Under the pieces are notes generated by a model, which made no database searches, was not told where the DNA came from, and saw only the letters and a list, made by a program, of their open reading frames with translations. From NCBI RefSeq assembly GCF_040954645.1, contig NC_092808.1:85567389-85631388 (forward strand): a stretch of 64,000 nt of DNA, written 5' to 3'. The translations under genes were made by a program, and so were the position numbers. The DNA comes from Diabrotica undecimpunctata (Eukaryota > Arthropoda > Insecta > Coleoptera > Chrysomelidae). Positions 43,556 to 54,622 of this stretch are shown one piece after another (positions within the stretch are counted from its first letter, which is position 1; each line of letters opens with the position of its first letter).

Positions 43556-45125
43556 CTACTACTACTAATATCGGTTTACAGCGTTCTCCGACGCCTTCCG
43601 ACTCCTAACCGCCATTCTTCTCTATTCAGCCATAGGCCTGGAGGGATTTCTCTTTCCTCTAGTTCTTTTTCAATTCCCTCTCTCCAGCTTTTTCTCGGCC
43701 TTCCTCTTTTCCTTTTTCCTTGTGGTGTCCACGTCAAAATCTGTTTTGGAATCCTGTCATCTGGCATTCACTGTACATGGCCGTACCATATGTTTTGTTT
43801 TTATGTCATCAACTATTGTATGCTTGACTCCCATCATTTCACTTATTCTCTCATTTGGTATCCGATCTCTTCTTGATTTTCCTGCTGCTCTTCTCCAGAA
43901 GTCCATTTCAGTTGCTAGTAACAGTTTCTCTGTTCTTTGTTTCATTTGCCAAACTTCGCTGCCATATGTGATTACACTTTTAAGTATGGTGTTGTATATG
44001 AGTTGTTTGTTCGCTTTAGATATTATTTGGTCCCACAGAATTCCATTTACCATGGATATGGCTTTTCTACCCTGTATGTTTCTGTCTTTTATAGCAGCAT
44101 CGAGTGTTCCATCTTGAGTTATCTTCATACCCAGGTACTTGTATTCATCACAGTTTCTAATTTCTACCCCATCGTCTAATATAATGGACTGTTTTGTCCC
44201 TCCAATACACATGGCTTCAGTTTTCTTAATGTTCACTTCGAGACCCCATTTGTTATATTCTTATATTAGCTTTCGAGTCATGTAACTCAAGTCGTCATGA
44301 TCCTGAGCAATCAGTATTTGGTTATCAGCGAAACATAAGGTGTACAGTGTAGTCTCGTCATTAAGAGGAATTCCCATGCCATTACATTTTCTTTTCCACA
44401 GCTTGAGTGCTTGTTCCAGATAAATTTTGAAAAGGGTAGGCGAAATACAGCAACCCTGCTTTAGTCCTTTCGTGACCTTAAATCCTTCAGATATCCTTGA
44501 TCCAGTTTTAATTTTTGCAGTCGTTCCATTATACAGACTTTGGACTGCTTTGATAAGACCATGCTTAATGTTGGTTTGCTGTAGGGTTGACCATAGTTTA
44601 CTTAGGGGTACGCTGTCATATGCTTTTTGTAAGTCTACGTACATCAGGTGAACTTCTTTATTGACGGCTGTTTTTTTTTTCAATAACTTGCGTAATAGAG
44701 TTCAGGTGGTCTACTGTGGATCGCCCAGCTCTAAAACCAGCTTGTTCCTCTGCTTCGTAATCTCTATAGTCATTTTCTATTTTGTTCTTAATAAGTTTCT
44801 ATACATCCTACTTATTGTGCTGTTTACCGCAATTCCTCTGTAATTTTCACACTGATCCTTGCTGCCCTTTTTGTGGATAGTTGACATGATAGATAATTTC
44901 CACTCTTTTGGTAATTCGGCTCCATTCAAGCAGTCTTGAAAGAGTTTTTTTAACTGTTCCTGGAGTTTGTACCTCTGTACCGGCTTTCACTAATTCTGCA
45001 GGGATGTCACCAGGACCAGAGGATTTTCCATTTTTCAGGGATTTGGTTATTTCTTCCATCTCTGATTTACTTATTTGTAATGGTAATGAATTTATACGTA
45101 TACCTATCGTGTTATCTTCCATGTT
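43556..45125 (-). mobile_element. 5'-truncated LINE with broken RT
   Basis: Minus-strand pieces in order. 44847-45122 is the RT start (SLKNGKSSGPGDIPAELVKA). 44261-44683 carries the RT core (LMYVDLQKAYDSVPLSKLW, GLKQGCCISPTLFKIYLE, and CFADNQILIAQ, where the second catalytic Asp is Asn). 43757-44236 is the post-RT region (IRNCDEYKYLGMKITQDG, YGSEVWQM). 43576-43767 is the basic C-terminus (GKRKRGRPRKSW). The copy ends in a TAG trinucleotide tail at 43556-43570. The RT domain start is the 5' truncation point. The relics at 11940-12610 and 14220-14830 appear to be the same family. Confidence 0.82.
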
Positions 45126-45250
45126 ATTTAGCTAATTTGTTTAATAATTATTATATTCATTAAGTCCTTACCATATTTTTTATTTAATACCGTCTTAAAA
45201 TTTTGAAATTATTTGTAATCTTCATATGGCAAGGAAATATTTAAAAAGTT

Positions 45251-45568
45251 ATGATGTTGCTAACGCAAAGTTTATTATTTTGCTTTTTTTGGCCCTATCA
45301 ATTTTTGTTGTTCAACTTTTGGTATAATATATCAAAACCATATGTGTGGAACTTCCTGAGCCTGGTTAATGACTTTCCACAGCACATGGTCGACCATGGA
45401 CTAACAACTGCAGCTGCTATTCAGAACTTATGGCTACCTGAAGATACATACATGAATGTATCTAGATTTAGCAGTATCTTAAACCAAAAACTACCTTTTT
45501 CAATTCTGTCCAACTACTTTAAAGACAACAATATTTGCCACAAGTATCATTTTAAAATCTTTATGTAA
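45251..45568 (+). CDS. Unidentified ORF, 105 codons
   Basis: The frame starts with ATG and has a hydrophobic N-terminal third (LLFCFFWPYQFLLFNFWY). A soluble part follows, with DHGLTTAAAIQNLWLPEDTY and SILNQKLPFSILSNYF, ending at TAA. Another frame just upstream (from about 45223) begins MARKYLKSYDVANAKF and runs into the same hydrophobic stretch, so a frameshift is possible. I do not recognise the family. The residue composition is more protein-like than in the surrounding intergenic frames, but it could be transposon debris or one exon. Confidence 0.25.
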   Translation: MMLLTQSLLFCFFWPYQFLLFNFWYNISKPYVWNFLSLVNDFPQHMVDHGLTTAAAIQNLWLPEDTYMNVSRFSSILNQKLPFSILSNYFKDNNICHKYHFKIFM

Positions 45569-45872
45569 AGCTATACTGCTTTGTTTTTGATAATTTTAAA
45601 AATCAATTTTATATTTATTTTTATGTACAATAGTTATGATTAATGAATATTTTGGTTTATATGTCCCAGCCAAACTTATTTTTCAGATGTACTTTTAAAA
45701 TAATACGTCCTCATGCCTGACAGATTGAGCTAGACGAGGCCCAACAATTAGCTCCCATAGAAAGTTGTGAGTTTTATTGTTTTACATTGGCTACCAACTT
45801 TTGTAGGTACTACTTAATATTGTTAATCATTGACACTCACCGGTTTTGATGGGTCACCCAATGGTTACACAT
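45569..45872. other. Noncoding; possible decayed LTR
   Basis: If 45873-45884 is a retroelement primer site, this stretch would be where its LTR lies. No second LTR copy is present to prove it. Confidence 0.25.
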
Positions 45873-45884
45873 TGGCGCCCAACG
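45873..45884 (+). other. tRNA-Lys-type primer binding site motif
   Basis: TGGCGCCCAACG is the exact start of the widely used primer site complementary to tRNA-Lys. It is preceded by ACACAT, where an LTR ending in CA would fit. No gag or pol follows. Confidence 0.35.
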
Positions 45885-46559
45885 CCTAAATCTTCGATCT
45901 TGATGGTTAAAATGGTTTATGATGTTTCGCTGGGGTTTATCAATTGTGTCATAAAAACTGTGCTATTAATAACTTTCAAGCACAGTAAAATATTTTCTAA
46001 TATTATTTGAACTAAGTATACTGCCCTTCTAAGCCAAGATGACGTACCTTAAGGTTTGGTTAATCTGAGATAATTAACATTATAGTCAGTTGGTTTCAGT
46101 AACTTTATTTTAATATTTTTTCTAGTATCTTTGAATATACTTACTGAGAAGATGCAAAATTAACACTAATATGCTTTTAAAAAAATGTTTATATTTAACA
46201 AAAAAAATGAGATACTTAGGAAATTGATATCAGTTAGATTAGTTACGTTATTGTACTGATATTTATATACAATCATTACCTTGTATGACACAGATATTAT
46301 CAGGAAGAACCCAATAATTGATTGCTTTAGTTATCTTAGCTTAATTATCTTTATTTCTTATTAAAAAGCATTATGCAAAGCTCTCAATTTTGCACAAAGG
46401 ACGCATATTAAAAATATGAAAACAAAGTGTCTGTAAATAAAACTTAAAGTGAAATATACCAATAAATTAAAATAAACTTTCTAAAAAAAAAAAAAAAATA
46501 AAATATAGATACTTGTACATTTATATATTAAACAGGTAAACAAAAAAAATAAGAATTAC

Positions 46560-46915
46560 AATTAATTTAATTTTTACCACCAAAACGACTAGTTTCGCTT
46601 ACTATACTTTGCTAAGCATCTTTAGGTGTAATTGTAGTAGGTAAATTAAATGCTAAAATTACAAAGCCCACATTAGGGTACTGTCTTATAAAGATAACAA
46701 TTACAGTAATAATGCCAATATTACATGTCTGTGATTATTAATATGAATAAAATTGATGAAGCAGACAAAGTAAAAACCCACAAATTGGTATAAGATAATC
46801 TATTGAATTGAAATAAATTAGTAAATAACCAAAATACTACTTATATGCCGGTACAAGAATTATTAATTAATGATTTGTGAAACAGTTCAAACTATCCTGG
46901 ATTGCTGGTGATGGG
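46560..46915 (-). mobile_element. PLE-type terminal repeat, third copy of the inner-arm family
   Basis: In inverted orientation it matches 18240-18600. Shared are the hammerhead region, the TGCCAATATTACATGTCTGTG segment split across mismatches, CCCACAAATTGGTA, and TGCCGGTAC at the far end. No direct flanking duplication was established. Confidence 0.65.
46580..46630 (-). ncRNA. Hammerhead-like motif, one core change, covarying stems
   Basis: Minus strand: box CTAAAGA (46625-46619; G5 to A), an extra T, stem II GCTTA/TAAGC, GAA, stem III palindrome ACTAGT (46593-46588), C at the cleavage position (46587). Relative to 16364-16417, stem II changed on both sides (T-A to A-T) and stem III changed on both sides (CCGG to CTAG), so pairing is kept. 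Confidence 0.6.
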
Positions 46916-47295
46916 TGAACAAATCAACTGCCACAAAGGTATAATCTAGCTCGGAATATTATATTAAAATTACGTCTGCACCAATTCCATTTGAATTTAC
47001 CATTTCAAATCAAAATGAAAAGAAAGACCCATTTTTATTTTGGACCGCAAAATTGTCTGCCACATGATAATTTTCAATTCGTCTCACTTTGGTGAAGTTG
47101 TAGAACAGGCTTATACTTTTATCTTTATTTCTTTAAAATAAAGCCTTATACCAGAGAGCGGCAAAATCTGCAACTTTTTTGTTTTTTCCTCACTAGAAAA
47201 AAACTCGTATTGTATACGGTAAGGCGGTTGATGAATATTGCAGTTTTAAATATTTCTAATCTTGGCAGCATTATTACCTTCTTCAAATCTGCACA

Positions 47296-47592
47296 CTATG
47301 GTATACTAGTTTTATCAGTGCTGTTGTAGTGTTTTTCGACATCTTCATGATGTTTTGCAAGTGATTTTGTGGCTCTTTCTACGTAAAACTTCCATTCTGT
47401 GCATCCAGCCCATTCATTGTCAATGGTATCTTTTTCATGGATTGAATTGTGCATGTTAAAAGTTTCAAAAATTTCGCATTCTTCATGTCTTAATTTTACA
47501 GTAAAAATATTAAATTGCTTCGTCACCACCCTACGTTTTAAGCCTGGTAAATCAGAAGAACCTTTATTTTCCTTTTCACACATTTTGAACAC
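47296..47592 (-). CDS. Unidentified ORF inside the TIR element
   Basis: 98 codons from an ATG. Acidic and charged overall, with a Cys at residue 5 and GLKRRVVTKQFNIFTV, ECEIFETFNMHNSIHEKDT and NEWAGCTEWKFYVERATKS. No catalytic motif is recognised. It could be a transposase-associated or captured fragment. Its location in a TIR element favours mobile origin over a host gene. Confidence 0.3.
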   Translation of the reverse strand: MFKMCEKENKGSSDLPGLKRRVVTKQFNIFTVKLRHEECEIFETFNMHNSIHEKDTIDNEWAGCTEWKFYVERATKSLAKHHEDVEKHYNSTDKTSIP

Positions 47593-47964
47593 TCAAAACA
47601 TACCAACAAAATTGTACACTACCTCGCTGATTTGCGGACCGTCTATTCACCCTTAGGCATAAAATGCGCATGTCTAGATTATTTTATATTATTCCCTAGG
47701 CCAAATTAACTTTTGTCTGAGATAGGTTAATTTGGCTTAGGAAAATAGAGTTAAGTCACATTCGACAAAATTTTATAGCTATTTTTGAGATACGAGATAT
47801 TTTATTAGCAGTTTTTAAACGGTTTCATATACGTCGGTTTTATATATTTACGTCTGTTTCGCTTAGTAAATTTGATGCGTATAGGTACAAAGACTCTACA
47901 CAACTTTTGACGAAAAATTGGCAAAATATTGAGTTATGTCATTTTGGCTTGGGAGGGCAGTATA

Positions 47965-48754
47965 AGTAACTTTAATAAGTTACTGGCCTAACAGTTATAA
48001 TGTAAAATGTAAATCAGTTCTAGCAGCAAATTCTAACAGCTACTATTAACTAATTTTAGTATCTGTAAGAAAATTTTTAATAGCTGTAATAAAATAGATT
48101 TTAAACGTTTAATCAATTTTAAAACTTAAATTTTCCACGTAAAAGACTATTTTTATTCGGTTAAATACTACTACATCAAAGTTTTATTTTTCCTTTGCGG
48201 GTTCTATCTTGGTAGTATAGGATTTATCACCACTAAATATATTATATTACCGCATATAGTTAGTCTATCTTTACTACCATTAAACGAGTTGCAACTGGAT
48301 TATAAAGCTAGACAGATTAAATTTTAGTTCATTAAAAAGCAACTGCTAGAAGATGAGACATTTTGCTGACAGTTAGAATTAATTTATAGCTGTAATAATT
48401 ACTGCTAGGTGGCAAATTGATCTCTTTCAACTCTATTCATTTATTGGCTACCATGATTTAATTAGTAATAAAATTAAATTTATATTTTTTAGTATATCAT
48501 AATATAGTTTTGTATGTTATATAGTAAATCCAAACATTATCGATCGCATCCTCGAATTATTTAGCGATATTGTCCCTGATATCAGGGTTTAGGTTCCTGA
48601 GCACGGTAAAAAGTAAGAAACAAAAGATCAATATAAAAATATTACAAAAAATTCATAGCAAATGCAATAAAACATACAATGTTTTTATACGAAATAACTG
48701 AAATACTAGAATCGAAATTTTTCCAATATCACAAGTAGTAGGAACAAACGGAAA
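47965..48754. other. Noncoding, nothing recognised
   Basis: AT-rich interval after the TIR element. Confidence 0.4.
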
Positions 48755-49460
48755 ACTTAAATGACAACAGATAGTCCAGTCGTAAGAGAGTTGTCCCCTA
48801 AAAATCATACGAGCAAGCTGAATTTTGCAGAGAACATTAATTTTGGAATCCTAAAAATAATGCATGAAAGTTTATCACTTTTACCCCCGGGGTTCCCCCT
48901 AAAACCCCCCCAAAAGGGGGGGTGGAAAGAAAAAAAATCGATTTACCAAGAATTTGTACACCCTAGAAAAAAATGTTTCAAATAAAAAATATAACTGAGC
49001 TAATTTTAAACAAAAATATTTATAAACATTTTTTGTGTGGAATGAACCGTTCTCTTAGAAACAACGCTTGAAGAAACCGTCGATTTTGCATATTAGATAC
49101 GCGAGCGAAATCAATGTTCAATAAAATGTGTATCAGTTTGCACGGTAAAACTTCAATATCTTTTGATACAAATATCCTACCGACACAATGCAAGATTTAT
49201 TTTAAAGGCAAAAACTGCAGCTTTCGTATGCAGTTTTTGTATTTTGCCAAGAACAAACTTAGTTTTTATAAAAGTGTTAAATAAATTAACGTGGCGCGAT
49301 TTTTGCTATTTGTTACGATTCTCGTGGGATCAATAAAATTGATCACTTTCATTGATCTGTTGTAGTAAAATTTCTATTTAGAAAGCAGCCTTAAAAACCT
49401 ATAACACGACATTTTAATTTTGAGTTGTGGTAACAAATATGAATAAAAACCGCAGATTTT
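48755..49460 (+). repeat. Unclassified interspersed repeat, copy 3 (longest)
   Basis: Contains a striking C-rich then G-rich block at 48889-48925 (CCCCCGGGG and a run of C followed by a run of G). Downstream are blocks shared with 55735-56210 (GAATTTTGCAGAGAACATTA, AAAATATTTATAAACATTTT) and with 37490-37750. The element length is at least 700 bases. A short frame across it is not a convincing gene. Confidence 0.55.
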
Positions 49461-49559
49461 AATGTTTTACATTACAAACAATCACACTTTACGGGAAATG
49501 CATTTAAGATCAATGTTGTGGGTGTAGATTAGTGCAGAAGTTTTGTTCTTGTATGTGTT

Positions 49560-52240
49560 TATGTGTTTTCATCTCTGCTGTTTCTAACATCCTGTTTGTC
49601 CTCTCTGGGTCAGGTCATGTTTCTGCCGCGTATGTCATTTTTGGTCTAATGACTGTTTTGTAAATTCTGCCTTTTATTTCTCTTTCGATATTTTTATTTC
49701 TCCATATTCTATTGCCACAAATTGGTCGCATTGCTCCCATAGTGATCCTTTTCCAAGTTAAACCTTAAGCCAACCGAATCGCTCTCCTTAAGAGTGGTTT
49801 GGTGGTGAAAAATTATAAGGGTGGTAATACATTAGTGAAAAATAAGGAAAAAAATATGGCATAGGTTAAATTGGCTTTTGCTCATATGTCCCAGCTAGCT
49901 TAAGGATTCTACTTCTAACTCTATTCCATAGTAGTTTACTATCAATTTTTTTAAATGTTTTTATCTCTGGTGTTTCTAACATCCTTTTTGTCCTCTCTGG
50001 GTTAGGTCGTGTTTCTGCCACGTATATGATTTTTGGTCTGTTTTGTAAATTCTGCCTTTTTTTTCTCTTTCGATATTTTTATTTCTCCATATTCTTTCAT
50101 TCAGGCAACCTTTGGCTCTGTTTGCTCTATTTACTTGATCTTCGACCTCCGTCTTGAGCTTTTCGTAGCTAGATAATAAGATTCTTAAATAATTAAACTT
50201 GATCACTTGTATTATCTGACTTTCCAGCTCTAATATACATGTTTGCTGTTATAACCATGCATTTTGTCTTTTTTGGAGAAATTAACATGTTAAATTTTCT
50301 TTCGGTTATATTAAACTGATGCAGCATACGTTTTAAAACATCTTAACTCTGAGAGAGTAGTATTGCATCGTTTGCATAGCAGATTATTTTAAGTTGTTTT
50401 TTTTTCCATTTGGTATTTTTTTAGATCTTACTTTTCTTATTTCATTTATGATCGGGTGGAACAATAGTGGACTAAGGCAATCTCCCTCTCTTATTCCATT
50501 GCTAGCTTTAATAGGGTCAGTTAGTGCTTTTTCTACTTTTACTTTTATTGTGTTGTTTTGGTAGATATTTTCGATCGTTTTGATTATTCTCAGATTAATC
50601 TGATAATAAACATCAATGAACAGCAGTTCACTGACAAAGGTTTCGGAGCCATGAATATTTCTTTCTTCCAATACCCCTTTTTTTATCTTTCCTTTGAGTA
50701 TTAACTATAGTATCCAATATTTGCTCCCTCTCATTAGATGCCCCAGATATTCTCCCAGAAGTTTTCTCTAAAGAAGATAATCCTATAAATAACAGGACTT
50801 TATTGACCAAGATATGTATCTCCCTTGCATAAAATAAGTGGATAACGTCCTTTAGTTTGATCCGATCAAATGCTTTTTTATGTTTTAACGATTTTTCTTG
50901 CACTTGCCTCATAATAAATATAGCGTCGATGCCATAATCTTCCCGACCTAAAACCTTGTTGTTCTTCTGCTAGTGTTATCATTTTATTTAATTTATTTGT
51001 TTTTTGTTTGTATTTTAATAAATTAATTTTTCTGTAATTTTCCGGATCCGATTTGTCTCCCTTTTTGAAGAGAGGTATTAGGATGCTTGGTCTCCATTCT
51101 TGAGGAATTCTGTTTTGTTCTATTATTTTTGGATTAGTTTTAATAGTTGTTTGGTCAGATCTGGTCTTTAGTCATTTAGGAGTTTGTTCGAAATTCTGTC
51201 CTCTCTTGGTGATTTTCTATTTTTATCTTTTCTAATGCTTAATTTACCTCTTATTCCTTAATATTTATTTCTTCGTTTGTCGTCACCTCTGATGCTGGCG
51301 ATGAAAAGTAGTCTGCCAATGTTTTCCTCTGAATGTGTTTCGTTTTTATTAGTTCATTTGTTTATTTTCTTTCTCCTCTGATTATTCTACATAAATCCTT
51401 TTTGTGTTTCGTAGAAGTCGTGTTCCATCTGTTTTACGAAGCTCTGCCAGTGTTTTAATTGTATTTATCTAACTAAAGTATTCGTTTCATTTCTGATTTA
51501 TCTGTAATGTTTGTATAACTGTTGTGTTTGTTGTCTTCTGTATTTTAAAAAGAATTTCTTCTTTTCTTCACATTTTGTCTTAACTTTCTCTCTAAATCAT
51601 TTTTGGTATATTAGTGTTTGTTACTCTTCTTTCTCCAAGTGATTCTGTTGTTGCGTTAATTATGTTATTTTTAAAATTTTTCTCAGCTTTTCTCGATATA
51701 ATCGTTTTTCAATATTTCATTCACAGCAAGCTTCTCTGATATTCTTTTGTTGTATAAGCATTCCGTGGATTCCGTTTTAAGTCCTTCGACTCTGATTTTT
51801 GTTTGTGTTGGCGGCGCTCTCTTAAGTAGATATAGTGTATTTCATAATTATTGTTATTTTACATAATACTAGGCTATGGTCGCTACCTACGTCTGCTGAG
51901 TTGAGGCATCATACGTCACTTATTTTTCATGGATGTATACCTCTGTTGGTTGTAACATAATATATCACAGATCTTTGTCCACCTGTATTATTGAATGTAC
52001 ATCTGTGTTGATCTTTGTGGTCATTGTTTATTCTGAGTTCGTTATGCGTGCAGAAGTTTATCAGCAGTTCTGCATTTTCGTTTTTAGCATTTTCATTATG
52101 CTTTTGCTTTATTCCTAGTATTACTTGATTGTCTATTCGTTTGTTAGTATTCCCCAATATTATCGTCTTACTTGATATACTACTTACTTGTTGTAATTCG
52201 TCAAAAACCCTTATTGTTTGAGGCTTGTTATTTCCTGATC
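49560..52240 (-). mobile_element. LINE with endonuclease and RT remnants, internally rearranged
   Basis: Minus-strand order. An endonuclease C-terminal half is at about 51927-52240 (VFDELQQV, CTHNELRINN, RSVIYYVTTNRG). A long linker runs to about 51250. Next come the RT start and KAFDRIKLKDVIHLFY (50628-50912), then IYQNNTIKVKV and GIREGDCLSPLLFHPI (50384-50671). The catalytic box is altered to YAND near 50370, and IWRNKNIEREKKGRIYKT (49976-50206) is near the end. A foreign LINE C-terminal piece (GRKKYSWLRNL) is fused inside 50640-50800. The 3' part is duplicated (see 49571-50095). Same family as 6165-7010. Confidence 0.75.
49571..50095. repeat. Direct duplication of a LINE 3' segment
   Basis: The segment containing TTTCTAACATCC, CCTCTCTGGGT and CGATATTTTTATTTCTCCAT occurs at 49571-49723 and again at 49963-50095 in the same orientation. 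About 240 unrelated bases lie between. Confidence 0.75.
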
Positions 52241-52544
52241 AGATCTTTTTGGTTTACTTCTGGCACCTTTGGTGTATTAGTCAGACCACACCTTCTTTGG
52301 CCCTGTTTTCTTTTGCGACTTCACCAAAATATATGTAATACCAAATTACCATCTGGGGATAGTATTATGAGATTTTTTTTCCTGGTTTTTCCTATTTTTT
52401 TTCCTCATGATTTATTATGGAATCGCTAAAAGGAGAATTTTACTGTCATCATTGCATGTAACTGTCTTTTTAATTATTTTAATAGGTTTGTGGATACATA
52501 TTTTATACAGAATAACGGTCGCTGTGGTAAACCCCGAGTTACCA

Positions 52545-53330
52545 ATAAGCAACAGAATATATATTAGAAAATGCACTCAGATGTCTGCACCAGCACTCCA
52601 AAGATATTACCAGGCATGCTATAGGAGTCACAGTATCGTTATCTAAAATAAAAAAAAATATCCTAGAATCAGGTTTGATTAGTCATCGACCAATAAGACT
52701 TTCTCAGCTACAACCTAGATATGTTTTGCACCACTTCCAGTACGCCCAAGAACACATACAGCTCCCTCAACAGTTTTATAATTTTGTGATTTTTTCAGAC
52801 GAAACCAGACTCTGTTTAAATAGTGATAGCCAGTGAAATCGTATTAGGTGAGAGCTAACAAGAGCTGCACAACTAGCACATGCCCGTCCCATATTTGCTT
52901 TCGCTGGAAGCAGTATTATATTTTGAGCAGGTATTATGGCAGGTGGACGCAAGGAATTGGTGTTGATTACGGGACTCTAACAAGACAAAGGTGAATCTCA
53001 TGTGAGATTATGGCAAGGAGCTAAAAGTAAAAATTTTGTACTATGGATGATAACGCCCGCCCATATAGGACTCAAGTGGTTAATGACTATCTTGAGAAAG
53101 AAGGTACCTGTACGCTATTTGGAGTCGCCTGCGATGTCTATACATATAAACCCCATTGCTCATGCGTGCGATTTGCTCTCCAGGGCTGTAATGTACAAGG
53201 AAATTATCCTAGAACTCATCATAAACGTGTAATTGCCTATAGAGAAGAATAAGAGAACGTACCACGGGAAATGATTAATCTACATTGCAGGGTTTAACCA
53301 GTATTAGATCTAGAATCTAGGGTTAAATCA
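52545..53330 (+). pseudogene. Tc1-like transposase relic, second copy
   Basis: Plus-strand translation in changing frames. HTH region end (SAPALQRYYQACYRS), then RPIRLSQLQPRYVLHH, QYAQEHIQLPQ, and FSDETRLCLNSD with the first catalytic Asp. ARPIFAFAGSSIIF and GRKELVLITG follow, then MDDNARPYRTQVVNDYLEKE with the second Asp. The third catalytic block (SPDxNPIEH) is reduced to SPAMSIHINPI. A different subfamily from 21350-22260. Confidence 0.7.
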
Positions 53331-53796
53331 ATGGCCGTGGTGGAAATACATGATATTAAAATTGTTAAATACATTTTTATTGGAAATATATGTTTCAGTT
53401 TTTTTTTATTTATAAAAAACACTATTTCTTTCAAAACAAAAAATATCTCTCAACGCTATAATATTTATTTTTACAAATGATCTATAAGAGTAGATTCTGA
53501 AAATAGTTATTAGCAATATCTGGTTATTTGTCACATAATGGAGGTAGTTTAATAACCAATAACAATATTCATTTGGGAAATTGCAAATATTGACCAAAAC
53601 ATCAAATAATGTTTTTACACTTTTAATTCAAAATATTGTTGTTTTCAGAATATTCATGGCTTTCTATTCATACATCAAAATATATGAATAACAGATATGA
53701 TAGATAGATAAATGAAATTGGATTTTATAATTTGTACCTTTTTGTCAACAGTTGCTTTGTGTTTTTTATTCTATTCTATTTTTAAGTTAATTTGTT

Positions 53797-53802
<6 letters not shown>
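53331..53802. other. Noncoding, nothing recognised
   Basis: AT-rich sequence before the (TA)n tract. Confidence 0.4.
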
Positions 53803-53857
<55 letters not shown>

Positions 53858-53870
53858 TTATACGTATACG

Positions 53871-53948
<78 letters not shown>
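53803..53948. repeat. (TA)n tract, left of the inverted-repeat element
   Basis: About 145 bases of TA repeats with a few CG and TG interruptions near 53840-53880. Confidence 0.95.
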
Positions 53949-53951
<3 letters not shown>

Positions 53952-54545
53952 ACGAGCAAAGCCCGAAATTGGACAATCCTAGCATTGTACGGAAATTATT
54001 GTCCACTTCTAGCATTGTACCCCCAAACTGTACAATGTCCGAAATGATCAAAATTAAAAATGATTATCGAAACGTTCATCGATCCGAATCGATTATTATT
54101 GACAAGCGACACACCAAATCAAAAATCGAACATTTCTTGTTAATTATTTGATATTTTTATATTTTCTATTTATGTATAGAGTTCTTCTTTTTCGAATCGT
54201 CAATGTGATAAAAGGCTGTGTCAAACTAAAATATAAATAATAAGAACTTGTTCTACAATAGAGTAATAATGTGAGTGAAACATTTTAAAGCTTCAAGTGA
54301 TAGGTACATCACTATACTATAATAATATAGGGAAGATGTTTGTGAATCAATATCTGTCATATTCTCCCAAACTTTGACGAATGGCTAGGTACTTATTGAA
54401 ATTCGAACATTCTACAGCAATTCTTTTATAGAAAGTCCGACGATTATGTCTATTTCGGAGATTGTACAGTAAAGGGGTACAATGCTAGAAGTGGACAAGA
54501 TTTACCGTACAATGCTAGGATTGTCCAATTTCGGACATTGCTCGT

Positions 54546-54548
<3 letters not shown>
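53949..54548. mobile_element. 600-bp inverted-repeat element inside (TA)n
   Basis: Arms of about 103 bases at 53949-54051 and 54446-54548 are reverse complements with roughly ten mismatches. Termini read GTTACGAGCAA inward. Each arm carries CTAGCATTGTAC twice. The 394-base centre has no ORF that I recognise. TA repeats abut both ends directly, so the element inserted in, or carries, TA dinucleotides. It resembles MITEs that target (TA)n, but the family is unknown. Confidence 0.75.

Positions 54549-54620
<72 letters not shown>
54549..54620. repeat. (TA)n tract, right of the inverted-repeat element
   Basis: About 72 bases of uninterrupted TA repeats directly abutting the element. Confidence 0.95.

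Positions 54621-54622
<2 letters not shown>

Larger units (their letters stand above)
46019..47962. mobile_element. 1.94-kb TIR element of unknown family
   Basis: Left end TACTGCCCTTCTAAGCCAAG and, reversed, right end TACTGCCCTCCCAAGCCAAA. Each terminal repeat runs about 30 bases to a TGACxTA motif, and both are flanked by TA (46017-46018 and 47963-47964). A second palindrome at 47697-47745 pairs CCTAGGCCAAATTAAC with GGTTAATTTGGCTTAGG. A PLE-type repeat is nested at 46560-46915. The only ORF is the minus-strand one at 47296-47592. I cannot assign the superfamily. Confidence 0.6.

Noticed and set aside
43722..44179. Plus-strand frames of 80-131 codons
   Set aside because: Antisense to LINE ORF2 blocks at 43556-45125.
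53792..54151. 119-codon frame running from (TA)n into the inverted-repeat element
   Set aside because: Starts as microsatellite and continues over the noncoding arm; no protein-like motif.
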